Part shown: positions 31,274 to 40,261 of the stretch, piece by piece
How positions within the stretch are numbered: position 1 is the stretch's first letter
Layout of the letters: the number at the start of each line of letters is the position of its first letter
From: Oceanispirochaeta sp. M1
GTDB lineage: Bacteria > Spirochaetota > Spirochaetia > DSM-2461
Assembly: GCF_003346715.1 (NCBI RefSeq)
Contig: NZ_QQPQ01000033.1
Location: 1 to 53,046 of the forward strand
DNA: 53,046 nucleotides
Direction: 5' to 3'
The notes under the pieces: generated by a model
Seen by the model: the letters and a program-made list of their open reading frames with translations, nothing else
Told to the model about the DNA's origin: nothing
The model's database searches: none
Program-made: the position numbers and the translations under genes

Positions 31274-32767
31274 TTGGCAAAAACTTTGATGATACAGGGT
31301 ACCTGCTCGGATGCGGGAAAAAGCATCCTCACAGCGGCATTCTGTAGAATATACACACGCAGGGGATACAAAGTAGCCCCATTCAAATCCCAGAATATGG
31401 CTCTCAACTCCTTTGTAACACCCGATGGAAAGGAGATCGGCAGAGCCCAGGCAGTTCAGGCCCAGGCGGCCTGCAGAGATCCTCATATTGATATGAACCC
31501 CGTACTTCTGAAACCCGAGGGGAATTCACGGTCCCAGGTGATTCTCATGGGACGACCATGGAAGACACTGAAGGCATCGGATTATTACAAGGCCAAGCCT
31601 CAGCTCTGGCATGAGGTGACCGCCGCCATGGACCGCCTCATGGCGGAGAATGACATTGTTATAGCCGAGGGGGCAGGAAGCCCTGCTGAGATCAATCTGA
31701 AAGAGAATGAAATCGTCAATATGGCAGTGGCCCGTTATCTTGAGGCTCCTGTTTTGCTGACAGGAGATATAGACAGGGGCGGAGTGTTCGCATCTCTCTA
31801 CGGAACTCTCGAACTTGTGGATGAAGACAGAGACAGAATCGCAGGATTTCTAATCAATAAATTCAGGGGAGATGTAAACCTTCTGACCCCCGGTCTCAGA
31901 ATGCTTGAAGATCGCTGCGGCGGAGTGCCTGTGCTGGGAGTTATCCCTATGATTCCGGATATCTATCTGGCTCAGGAGGACTCTGTATTTATTGATAAAA
32001 ACAGAAGCTTTGGAGACAGCAGAGGGATGCCTCTGGTTGTTATCAAGCTACCCCATATGTCCAACTATGATGACTTTGATCCTTTCCAGAGAGAAAAGGG
32101 GATCAATCTCCTTTTTGTCAGTTCCCCTGCTGAAATACCCGCAAACACTGCAGCCATATTCCTCCCGGGAACCAAGACCACAATCCAGGATCTGAAATGG
32201 CTCAAGGAGAGCGGCATGTCCACAAGAATAAGAGAGCTGTCGGATAGGGGCGTTCCGGTGGTCGGTATATGCGGCGGCTATCAGATGATGGGTCAAAGGA
32301 TTATAGATAATGAATCAGTTGAAGCAGGGGGCGGAAGCATCGATGCCTTGAACCTTCTCCCCCTTGAGACAGAATTCTCCACTGAGAAGACAACTGTTCA
32401 GAGCCGTGGGCAACTCCTCGGAGGTCCCGGATTTTTCAGAAATATCGAGGGACAGGAATGCCGGGGATATGAGATCCATATGGGAAGGACTGTCCTGAAA
32501 GATGACTGCCGGGAACTCTACAGCAGAGAAGACGGCAGCTGTGACGGTGCAGTCTCCCTGAACGGAAAGATATGGGGATCCTATATGCATGGTATATTCG
32601 ACAACCTGACTTTGCGGAGGGGATTTCTTATTTCTCTGGGATGGGAACCCGAAGAACCGGGTGAAAGTGAAGAAATCTTAAGAGAAAAAGAATTTGAGAG
32701 GCTTGCCGATGCCGTGGAAGCCGCCGTGGATATGGATGCTCTGGACAAGCTTATAGGGCTCTCTTAG
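31274..32767 (+). CDS. cobQ: cobyric acid synthase CobQ
   Basis: 497 residues. The N-terminal part is a dethiobiotin-synthase-like ATPase (MIQGTCSDAGKSIL, then FKSQNMALNSFVTPDGKEIG, IAEGAGSPAEINL), the C-terminal part a class I glutamine amidotransferase with nucleophile Cys in VVGICGGYQMMG (about residue 333) and the catalytic His in GSYMHGIFDN. It amidates adenosylcobyrinic diamide in cobalamin synthesis or salvage. The start is a TTG with GGAG six bases upstream. No other cob genes are in the window, so the pathway must be encoded elsewhere or incomplete. Confidence 0.93.
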   Translation: MAKTLMIQGTCSDAGKSILTAAFCRIYTRRGYKVAPFKSQNMALNSFVTPDGKEIGRAQAVQAQAACRDPHIDMNPVLLKPEGNSRSQVILMGRPWKTLKASDYYKAKPQLWHEVTAAMDRLMAENDIVIAEGAGSPAEINLKENEIVNMAVARYLEAPVLLTGDIDRGGVFASLYGTLELVDEDRDRIAGFLINKFRGDVNLLTPGLRMLEDRCGGVPVLGVIPMIPDIYLAQEDSVFIDKNRSFGDSRGMPLVVIKLPHMSNYDDFDPFQREKGINLLFVSSPAEIPANTAAIFLPGTKTTIQDLKWLKESGMSTRIRELSDRGVPVVGICGGYQMMGQRIIDNESVEAGGGSIDALNLLPLETEFSTEKTTVQSRGQLLGGPGFFRNIEGQECRGYEIHMGRTVLKDDCRELYSREDGSCDGAVSLNGKIWGSYMHGIFDNLTLRRGFLISLGWEPEEPGESEEILREKEFERLADAVEAAVDMDALDKLIGLS

Positions 32768-32826
32768 CCCCCGTAGAAACATTGTTATTATTTCGGTAGT
32801 GAAAAAATATAATCAAGGAAAACATC

Positions 32827-33672
32827 ATGGAAGGCTATCTGATCCTGGGACTGATCATTCTCTGCGCACTACTGGTTCTGCTGCTTCTCAGAAAAGGGAG
32901 GGCTCCTGCCGACAGCTCCTCGGAGAGAGGCATGCTGCTAATGGGACAGAGACTGGAGCAGCTGGATCTCCTTGTCCGCCAGGTTGACGAGATGAACAAA
33001 GTCTTCCACAGTCCCCGCCTCAGGGGAGGTCTCGGAGAGGTTCTACTTGAAGAGCTTATACGGAACCGCCTGCCCCGTGAGGCCTATGACTTTCAGTACA
33101 GTTTCTCCGGGGGACAGAGAGCGGATGCTGTAATCCGCATGGGGAGCTACAAGGTAGCCGTTGATGCAAAGTTTCCCCTAGAACAGATGAGTGCACTCAA
33201 GGATGGATCTCCCGAGGCTGAGCTGCCCAGAAGCATACGGAAAATATTTCAGAACCATGGGAAATCGATAGCCGAAAAATATATACTGCCCAGAGAGGGG
33301 ACAATGCCCTTTGCCCTGATGTATATCCCCTCGGAAAATATCTATTACAGAGTCTTTATTGCGGGAAGTGCCGACCTTATGGAGGAACTCCTTGGAATGG
33401 GGATTCTCCCGGTGGGCCCCTCATCCCTGTTCACATATTTACAGACAGCTGCCTACGGCTTCAGAGGATTCAGTTTCTCATCCCGGAGCAGAGAGATCAT
33501 GCAGCTTATCGCTCAGCTGCGTACTGATTACGAGGTATTCAGCAGACAGTACCAGGTGGCAAATACACATTTGAAGAATTTCCAGAAGGCCTGGGAAGAA
33601 AGCGGAGCCCGCCTCTCCGTCCTGGACAGGACAATAGGCAGACTCCACGAAAATAATCATAATTCAGAATAA
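32827..33672 (+). CDS. rmuC: RmuC-family protein (short form)
   Basis: 281 residues. An N-terminal membrane segment (about 3-21) is followed directly by the RmuC nuclease-like domain: SPRLRGGLGEVLLEELI, AVDAKFPLEQMSAL, FALMYIPSENIYYRVF, GPSSLFTYLQTAAYGFRG. E. coli RmuC has about 475 residues with a long coiled coil before the domain; here that coiled coil is missing. RmuC limits DNA rearrangements by an unknown mechanism. AAGGA precedes the ATG. Confidence 0.88.
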   Translation: MEGYLILGLIILCALLVLLLLRKGRAPADSSSERGMLLMGQRLEQLDLLVRQVDEMNKVFHSPRLRGGLGEVLLEELIRNRLPREAYDFQYSFSGGQRADAVIRMGSYKVAVDAKFPLEQMSALKDGSPEAELPRSIRKIFQNHGKSIAEKYILPREGTMPFALMYIPSENIYYRVFIAGSADLMEELLGMGILPVGPSSLFTYLQTAAYGFRGFSFSSRSREIMQLIAQLRTDYEVFSRQYQVANTHLKNFQKAWEESGARLSVLDRTIGRLHENNHNSE

Positions 33673-33686
33673 TACAGAAAACGGTT

Positions 33687-34904
33687 TTACAGAGTGAAAG
33701 AACCTTTTCTGATAACAGGATAGGCCTTTCCGTCTTTATCGTAACCAGTCACATCAAGTGAAGGGGATCCAATCATAAAGTCCGTATGCAGAAGCGAAGT
33801 ATTACAGCCGTAGGAGCGGAGTGTTTCATCTCCGGAAGTTCCCGGGGGAAGCTCCAAACATGTGGGATAACCTGCTCCCAGTGCGATATGACAGGATGCA
33901 TTCTCATCATAGAGAATTGAACCGAAGAGCAGACCGCTGGCGGCGATGGGTGATGACTCATCAACCAGTGCGACCTCTCCCAGAGAGCGGGCACCTTCAT
34001 CCATATCCAGAAATTTCTGTAGAATATCATGACCCTTGTCAGCTCCGAAATCAACAACTTTACCCTTCTCGAACTTGAACCAGGCACCCTCAATGGGAGT
34101 TTCCAGAACCTTGAGAGCCTTGGTGACCCTTACAGTACCGTCACAACGTTTATAGTCGGGAGTAGTGAATACTTCTTCTGTGGGAAGGTTGTTGAATACC
34201 ATACGTCCATCAGGTAGTGCTGCGGGTCCACCATGCCAGCGGCTGATGCTATTCAGGCCGATTGTAAGATCAGTACCCTCTGCTTCAAAATGAACACGAT
34301 CCAGAACCATATCATTGAGTTTGGCACATCTGTCCCAGAGATCCTTTCCATGATCCTCCCAGGCCTGTGCGGGATCAGCCTTATCCAGTCTGAGTACGGG
34401 CTTCAGCACATCCCACAGTTCTTCTGTTGTGGCATTATCTCCAAGCACTTTCTTAGCCCACTCGGGACCGGGTGAACAGATAACACACCAGGGGTGCTCA
34501 CCGTTCATCATGGAACGGCTGACAAAATTCAGGGCCTGCCGCTTTGCCTTGGAGAGTGCTCCAAGTTTTTCGGAATCAGCAGTGGCAAGAACATCCTGTT
34601 CCTCACTGCTGTCTATCCGGATACGTGCCCAGTCCTCGGAAAGGAGCTGATGTCCTTTTCCGATTTCATAATTCGGCACATATTCCAGAGCCTCCCCTTT
34701 CTGAGCCTCAAGACGGGCTTTAGTTATATAATTATCCTGTACCGAAATCTCAACATATCCTGCTCCCAGAGCATAGGCTTCCTTTGCAAGTTCTCTGGCC
34801 ATATCATAGTTACCTTCATTGCACAAAATGATAAGATTCTGATGTTTTTTTAAATTCAGACCTTTTTTCAGTACTACACGGGCATAGTCTTTATAGTTAA
34901 TCAT
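33687..34904 (-). CDS. M29-family metallo-aminopeptidase
   Basis: 405 residues, like the AmpS/aminopeptidase T family. Metal-ligand motifs are EGTDLTIGL, NLPTEEVFTTPD, HIALGAGYP and LLHTDFMIGSPSLDVTG. It removes N-terminal amino acids from peptides in the cytoplasm. It is convergent with rmuC, and GGGAG lies ten bases before the ATG. Confidence 0.9.
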   Translation of the reverse strand: MINYKDYARVVLKKGLNLKKHQNLIILCNEGNYDMARELAKEAYALGAGYVEISVQDNYITKARLEAQKGEALEYVPNYEIGKGHQLLSEDWARIRIDSSEEQDVLATADSEKLGALSKAKRQALNFVSRSMMNGEHPWCVICSPGPEWAKKVLGDNATTEELWDVLKPVLRLDKADPAQAWEDHGKDLWDRCAKLNDMVLDRVHFEAEGTDLTIGLNSISRWHGGPAALPDGRMVFNNLPTEEVFTTPDYKRCDGTVRVTKALKVLETPIEGAWFKFEKGKVVDFGADKGHDILQKFLDMDEGARSLGEVALVDESSPIAASGLLFGSILYDENASCHIALGAGYPTCLELPPGTSGDETLRSYGCNTSLLHTDFMIGSPSLDVTGYDKDGKAYPVIRKGSFTL

Positions 34905-34990
34905 AGAATTTTATCTCCCTGTTTTTTTAATTCCCAACCATTATCATCAATAGATGAGAAAAAATCAAAGCTCTGAAGAGCCAAATCAGA

Positions 34991-36031
34991 TCAATCATCT
35001 CTTTTCTCATGAAATCCAAGAGACAGAAATACCGGAAAATGGTCAGAGCAGCCCGCTTCTCTCCAGCTTTCCCAGACCAGAGGCAAACCCTGGTCATCAC
35101 TATTGACCGGAAGAACGACACAGGCACTGTCAAAATATTCCAACCCCTGATCATCAAGAAGCCCCCGGTCCAGAAGAAAATGATCCAGTTTCATCCAGCG
35201 GTTCTGAAAGAAATAGCTCCCTTCACCATCCATATCCTTCCAGGGTGAATAGAGAATAACCTTGGAAGATTCCATCCATGTATCCGCAGAGTCATAAGAG
35301 ACAACAAGGCTGCCATCCCAGGGAATATCGAAAATCTCCTCTACAGGAATCTGAGCGCACTGAGACCCACCGCTTCTATAGTCTTCACAGGAACCGTTGA
35401 GATCTCCTGTAACTATCAAGTTCTTCACACCCTCTTCCCTGAGTTCACGGATACGGCGGCATAATAACTCCGAAGCCATGATGCGCCCCTCCTCTGTGGC
35501 CATCTGCCCACCGCCCCGGGACTTCCAGTGATTATTAAATACCACCAGCTCCTCTGAAGCTATGGAGAAATGAATCTCCGCCAGGGGCCTCAGGGCCCGT
35601 CCCCTATATTCACCGGGAAAATGAATATGGATCTGGTCAGGAACTATCCGGGATAGCACTCCACAGCCGATAGCGGAAGTGCTATCCTTCCAGGAATCGC
35701 TGAAACTGTAGTATCCGTCCAGGTATTCTTCGTTAAGTATTTCAAGTATATTTCTGTTTTCAACTTCCTGCAGTAAAAGAATATCCGGCAAACCGCCGTC
35801 AAGGGAGAGGAGAACCTCCTTGAGATTCTCCAGTTTGATTCTCATCTTCTGCTCATTCCAATCCGAACCGGAAGGATCATATTCAGGATATTCAAACCCG
35901 TCTGATACGGCGTCAAAAAGATTCTGAACATTCCAGCTGATAAGAGTCAGAGACTCGGCTTCAGGCTCATCGGGCAAAAGACAGGAAAAGAACAGAGCAG
36001 ACAGCAGAATATAGAAAAATGGATTTTTCAT
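34991..36031 (-). CDS. endonuclease/exonuclease/phosphatase-family lipoprotein
   Basis: 346 residues. A lipoprotein signal ends at Cys17. The EEP fold has SWNVQNLFD, LLQEVENR, NNHWKSRGGG, TGDLNGS and the final SDHFPVFLSL with catalytic Asp-His. The family includes DNases, phosphodiesterases and lipid phosphatases; being on the envelope, a role in DNA scavenging or lipid cleavage is possible. AGGTG precedes the ATG. Confidence 0.88.
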   Translation of the reverse strand: MKNPFFYILLSALFFSCLLPDEPEAESLTLISWNVQNLFDAVSDGFEYPEYDPSGSDWNEQKMRIKLENLKEVLLSLDGGLPDILLLQEVENRNILEILNEEYLDGYYSFSDSWKDSTSAIGCGVLSRIVPDQIHIHFPGEYRGRALRPLAEIHFSIASEELVVFNNHWKSRGGGQMATEEGRIMASELLCRRIRELREEGVKNLIVTGDLNGSCEDYRSGGSQCAQIPVEEIFDIPWDGSLVVSYDSADTWMESSKVILYSPWKDMDGEGSYFFQNRWMKLDHFLLDRGLLDDQGLEYFDSACVVLPVNSDDQGLPLVWESWREAGCSDHFPVFLSLGFHEKRDD

Positions 36032-36075
36032 AAAACACCTCTAGGATATTAGGGGCGGAACTATCCTCTGAATTC

Positions 36076-36106
36076 AAAAAAACCGGCCATAATGACCGGT
36101 TTTTTT
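36076..36106 (-). terminator. rho-independent terminator after clpP
   Basis: A stem of CCGG extended by runs of A and T (AAAAAACCGG / CCGGTTTTTT) with a 9-nt loop ends in T on either strand. It lies between the clpP stop and the next gene on the same strand. Confidence 0.75.
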
Positions 36107-36160
36107 CAAAACTGCCCGGTAGCTGCAACAGCACCGGGATTTAACTATCTAAAGAAAGAA

Positions 36161-36769
36161 TTATTTTTTCTCAATCTTCTCCAGTTCTTTCCTGGTGGTA
36201 ATGACCTTGCTGACAAGTTTGTAATTAAGTGCTTCGTCGGCGTTCATCCAGTAGTCACGATCAGTATCTTCACTGACCTTCTCCTCATCAACACCTGTTT
36301 CTTCGGCAATAAGCTTGTTAATTTTCACTCTCAGTTTTTCAAGCTCAACAGCATGGATCTCAATTTCTGTGGCCACACCGCGAATACCACTTAAGGGCTG
36401 ATGAATCAGGTAGTGAGAGTTGGGCAGACCAATTCTCTTATCAAGAGGAGCTGCCAGAAGCACAAGTGCACCGGCACTGGCAACAAGTCCCATACCGACT
36501 GTATAAACATCGGGCTTTATAAAACGGATCATATCGTAGATGGCGTAACCTGCATCCGCATCTCCCCCGGGAGAATCAATAAAGACCTTAATGGGATCAT
36601 CCCCGTCAGCTTCCAGCAGGAGGAGCTGTTTGATCACTTTTTCGGCCAGTTCTTTGTTGATCTCTCCCGAGAGAAGAATAGTTCTGGTTTTAAGCATTTT
36701 CTGAGAGAGGGCATCCTGTTCACCTTCGGATTTCTGCTGTTTTCCCTCTTCCTCCAGACGTCTGATCAT
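36161..36769 (-). CDS. clpP: ClpP-family serine protease (variant ClpP)
   Basis: 202 residues. The triad is Ser98 in GLVASAGALVLLAA, His123 in YLIHQPLSG and Asp172 in DTDRDYWM. ClpP forms a double ring that degrades proteins fed by ClpX or ClpA. The sequence differs from canonical ClpP: GLVASAG replaces the usual GQAASMG, and a 25-residue charged extension precedes the first strand. It resembles the second ClpP that spirochaetes carry besides the normal one. No clpX or tig gene is adjacent. AAGGAG lies before the ATG. Confidence 0.88.
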   Translation of the reverse strand: MIRRLEEEGKQQKSEGEQDALSQKMLKTRTILLSGEINKELAEKVIKQLLLLEADGDDPIKVFIDSPGGDADAGYAIYDMIRFIKPDVYTVGMGLVASAGALVLLAAPLDKRIGLPNSHYLIHQPLSGIRGVATEIEIHAVELEKLRVKINKLIAEETGVDEEKVSEDTDRDYWMNADEALNYKLVSKVITTRKELEKIEKK

Positions 36770-36879
36770 TGTATAGTCTCCTTAGTAGCTGTGCATCGAG
36801 CCGTATCATCTGAGACGGTCTTAATCAAAATATATTCAAAATGTCAGGAAAAGGCAATTTATCCTGAAAGGAAAGAGAC

Positions 36880-37752
36880 ATGAAATCAGCATTTGTTGCC
36901 ATAATAGGCCGTCCTTCGGCAGGAAAATCCACTCTTCTCAATGCTCTGTGCCGGGAAAAGGTGTCCATTACCGCCGAAGTCCCCCAGACAACCAGGAATA
37001 AAATCCGCGGTATTGTCACTGAAGAAGAGGGTCAGCTGGTATTTATTGATACACCGGGCTACCACAACTCAGAGAGGAAATTCAATAAATATCTGAAGGA
37101 TGTTGTTCTCTCTTCTCTGGATGAATCGGATATGGTTCTCTATGTTGTAGATGCAACCCGCCCTCCCGGAATCGAGGAGCAGGAAATTATTCAGCTTCTT
37201 AGTAAACAAAAAGACAAACCCGTTCTTCTGGTTCTGAACAAGGCTGATCTTAAAGCGGAATACCACAGCGAAATCAAAGGACTTATGTCGGTAAATGTTC
37301 ATCCCGATGCCCTGATGGAAACTTCTGCTCTCAAGGGAACAGGTGTGGATGCACTTCGTGAGCGGCTCTTAGAGCTTGCACCCGAGGGAGAACTTATGTA
37401 TCCCGAGGACTTCTATACAGACCAGCAGCCCGAGTTCAGGATTGCAGAAATCATCAGAGAAAAGGCCATAAGCCAGACTAGTCAGGAGATTCCACATGCA
37501 TTGTATGTTGAAATAGCCGACACCGAGATGAAGGGCAATGAACTCTGGGTCCGTGCCTTTCTGACAGTAGAATCTGAATCTCAGGTTGGAATTGTTGTTG
37601 GTAAAGAGGGAAAGCGTATCAAGTGGATACGTATTGCCTCACTCAAGGAATTCAAAAAAATATTCGACTACAAAGTCCGCCTGGATCTGAGGGTTAAGGT
37701 TAATCCCCGCTGGAGACGAAAAGATTACCTTTTGAAGGGAATGCTGAAATAA
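36880..37752 (+). CDS. era: GTPase Era
   Basis: 290 residues. G1 is GRPSAGKSTLL, G3 DTPGYH, G4 NKAD and G5 TSALKG, followed by a KH RNA-binding domain with VGKEGKRIKWI at about 240-250. Era binds the 3' end of 16S rRNA in 30S assembly. The Ser in GRPSAG replaces the more usual Asn-Val-Gly. It is divergent from clpP. Confidence 0.95.
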   Translation: MKSAFVAIIGRPSAGKSTLLNALCREKVSITAEVPQTTRNKIRGIVTEEEGQLVFIDTPGYHNSERKFNKYLKDVVLSSLDESDMVLYVVDATRPPGIEEQEIIQLLSKQKDKPVLLVLNKADLKAEYHSEIKGLMSVNVHPDALMETSALKGTGVDALRERLLELAPEGELMYPEDFYTDQQPEFRIAEIIREKAISQTSQEIPHALYVEIADTEMKGNELWVRAFLTVESESQVGIVVGKEGKRIKWIRIASLKEFKKIFDYKVRLDLRVKVNPRWRRKDYLLKGMLK

Positions 37753-37792
37753 TCTGCAGATTCTACAACAGGATAAGATGCGGCGGCTGGTC

Positions 37793-39076
37793 CTAAAGCG
37801 GGATTCTTATAGAAAATGAGGATCCCGGTTTATCCATTCGATTTGTTCTGATATCTCCACCCATCCTGAGGGTGACGATATTATAAACTATATGCATCCC
37901 CAGTCCAGTACCGCCACTCTCCCTGGCAGTAGTATAAAAGGGGTCAAAGATCTTCTCTATCTGCTCATCTGAAAGTCCGCATCCGTTGTCTTTGTAATGG
38001 ACAACAAGATCATCCCTTTCTCTGGAAACCCTGATTTCGACCTCTCCCCCTGTTTTTATTTCTCTGAATCCATGAACAACAGAATTGATAATAAGATTTG
38101 TCAGAATCTGTGACCAGTCTCCCGGCACTGTTTTTATCTGAATATTCTCATCACCCATTATATGAACCCTATGCTTTTTCCATTGGGGATATAAACTCTG
38201 AACAACTTCCTCAAGGTAGAGGAGAATAAAAATCTTCCTGGACTGCTCACTGCTTTGATCCACAGCCACCTGCTTGAATGACTTAACCAGTTCACCTGCC
38301 CGTTCAAGATTGGTCTGTATCAGAGAGGCCGACTGACTCAGATAATCCAGAAAATCTATAAAATCTTCTTCCGTCAGATTTCCGCCTTCCTGAGAATTCT
38401 TTAGCTCTCTTATCTTTGAAACCAGGGCACTGGAGGCGGTAATACCTATGCCCAGAGGGTTATTAATCTCATGAGCAACACCAGCGACAAGAGTTCCCAG
38501 AACAGCCATTTTTGCCGAAAGGATCAGCTGGTTCTGGGTATCCTTGAGCAGTACCATCTGCTCTTCGATGGATGCCGTTCTTTCCTGCACCAGTTCTTCC
38601 AGATTTTCGTTTACCAGCCGCAGTTCCTGCTCCGCCTTAATCCGGTACGTAACATTTCGTCCAATAACCACCCAGAGAGATTTGTGCTCCACCCGAACCG
38701 GTCTCACTTCAAGTTCACGATAGATCTTCACACCGTCCTCTTCATCAGCAAACAGCCTGTCCACTTCGGAAGTTCCCGATTTCAAAATATCATACCGCCC
38801 CTCTAAAAGAAGGTCCACAGAGAGGTTCATAAGCTCTTTTCTACTTTTTGAAAATACTTTTTCCGCGGCTCTGTTCAGGTCAAGAATATTTCCCTGATCA
38901 TCTACAATCAGAATCATATCCGGAATTTCCTCAACGACTCCCCGAAAGCGGATCAGAGCATCCCTTGACTGCTTGAGAGCGGGGTAATAATTCTTGCTGT
39001 GACTGCCCTCTCCCAGACCGATTATCTGCTGTCTCAGAGCATCCCAGTCCGCATCACTGCCTGAAGGTTTCTTCAT
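37793..39076 (-). CDS. cytosolic PAS-domain sensor histidine kinase
   Basis: 427 residues. A PAS domain (about 48-150, VVEEIPDMILIVDDQGNIL) is followed by a coiled coil, the phospho-acceptor His202 in GVAHEINNPLG, and an ATPase domain with N box TNLIINSVVHG, G1 DNGCGL, F box FDPFYTT and G2 GGTGLGMHIV. No membrane segment or signal peptide is present, so it senses a cytoplasmic cue. It starts 23 nt inside the alcohol dehydrogenase gene, so they are coupled; no response regulator is adjacent. Confidence 0.92.
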   Translation of the reverse strand: MKKPSGSDADWDALRQQIIGLGEGSHSKNYYPALKQSRDALIRFRGVVEEIPDMILIVDDQGNILDLNRAAEKVFSKSRKELMNLSVDLLLEGRYDILKSGTSEVDRLFADEEDGVKIYRELEVRPVRVEHKSLWVVIGRNVTYRIKAEQELRLVNENLEELVQERTASIEEQMVLLKDTQNQLILSAKMAVLGTLVAGVAHEINNPLGIGITASSALVSKIRELKNSQEGGNLTEEDFIDFLDYLSQSASLIQTNLERAGELVKSFKQVAVDQSSEQSRKIFILLYLEEVVQSLYPQWKKHRVHIMGDENIQIKTVPGDWSQILTNLIINSVVHGFREIKTGGEVEIRVSRERDDLVVHYKDNGCGLSDEQIEKIFDPFYTTARESGGTGLGMHIVYNIVTLRMGGDIRTNRMDKPGSSFSIRIPL

Positions 39077-40208
39077 ATAATGATGCTATCTCCTTCAAAC
39101 CGGGCTCACGGGGATTGGTAACGATGCAGACATCTTTCAGAGACATTTCAGCTAAAGTCCGGCATTCGGGCGAAGACAGCCTGAACCGTCCCAGTTCCTG
39201 CTTTATCCCGCTTGCTTCCACCAGGATTCCGATGGCATCCAACAGAGCCTCCCGGCCGCTGAGACTACTTTTATTCTCCCCTCCCCTGAGGGTCTCCGTT
39301 ATTTTATCATAACGTTCCGGACAGGCATCATAATTATATGAGCAGACATTCTGCAGCAGAAAACCGTTACAGATACCGTGGGGGAAATCTTTCAGACCTC
39401 CAAGAACATGGGCCATGGCATGAACAAGCCCCAGGCTTGCATTGGAGAAAGCGAGACCAGCCTCAAGGGAAGCCTGCATCATATAGGACTGCAGATCCCG
39501 GTCATCCCTATGCATTAAAGCGGGAATAAAGTGTTCTCCAATAAGTGAAATTGCCCCAAGGGCATGCCGGTCTGTAATAAACGAATGTGCCTGAGAGACG
39601 TAGGCTTCTATGGAATGAGTCAATGTATCCAGACATACGGCGGCCATCAATTCACGGCTCATAGTTTCCAGTGTATCCGGATCGATTAGAGAGATGTCAG
39701 GAACAAGCGATTTTGAGATGATGGCAATTTTCCTGCGGCCCCTGGAGTCGCTGATTATGGCGAACTGACTGACATCGGCGGAACTCCCGCAGGTTGTGGG
39801 TATGCAGATAAGTGGTGGAATAGGATCAGGAATGGCATCTACCCCTTCATAGTCCAGAATATGACCGCCGTTTGCGGCCACAATACCTATCCCCTTGGCG
39901 GCATCCAGAACAGAACCTCCCCCCACAGCAAGAATTACATCACAATTCCGTTCTGTATAAAAAGAGGCGCCTTCCATAACCTGTGTATCCCGTGGATTAG
40001 GGAGTACTGAATCAAAGATTTCGTAGGATATATTTCGTTCTTCCAGAGAGGCCTGTACGACGGCTGTCCATCCTGCCTTATTGATTCCGGGGTCAGAAAC
40101 AAGGAGGACTCTCGAGGCGCCCATATGCTCAGCATAGCGCCCTGCCAAAGAAACTGCACCCGGTCCAAAAACAAACTCGGGACACAAAAATTTTCTCAAC
40201 ACATCCAT
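39054..40208 (-). CDS. iron-containing alcohol dehydrogenase
   Basis: 384 residues, group III dehydrogenase. It has FGPGAVSLAG, the NAD(P)-binding GGGSVLDAAKGIG, and metal-binding DTLTHSIEAY and LGLVHAMAHVLGGLKDFPHG with the four conserved ligands. It reduces aldehydes or oxidises alcohols; the substrate is not clear. Its coupling to a histidine kinase is unusual. Confidence 0.92.
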   Translation of the reverse strand: MDVLRKFLCPEFVFGPGAVSLAGRYAEHMGASRVLLVSDPGINKAGWTAVVQASLEERNISYEIFDSVLPNPRDTQVMEGASFYTERNCDVILAVGGGSVLDAAKGIGIVAANGGHILDYEGVDAIPDPIPPLICIPTTCGSSADVSQFAIISDSRGRRKIAIISKSLVPDISLIDPDTLETMSRELMAAVCLDTLTHSIEAYVSQAHSFITDRHALGAISLIGEHFIPALMHRDDRDLQSYMMQASLEAGLAFSNASLGLVHAMAHVLGGLKDFPHGICNGFLLQNVCSYNYDACPERYDKITETLRGGENKSSLSGREALLDAIGILVEASGIKQELGRFRLSSPECRTLAEMSLKDVCIVTNPREPGLKEIASLYEETFRQ

Positions 40209-40261
40209 AAAGAAATCCCCCTCTTTCCAATTCTATAGGACAGAGGGGAGAAGAGCAAAGA

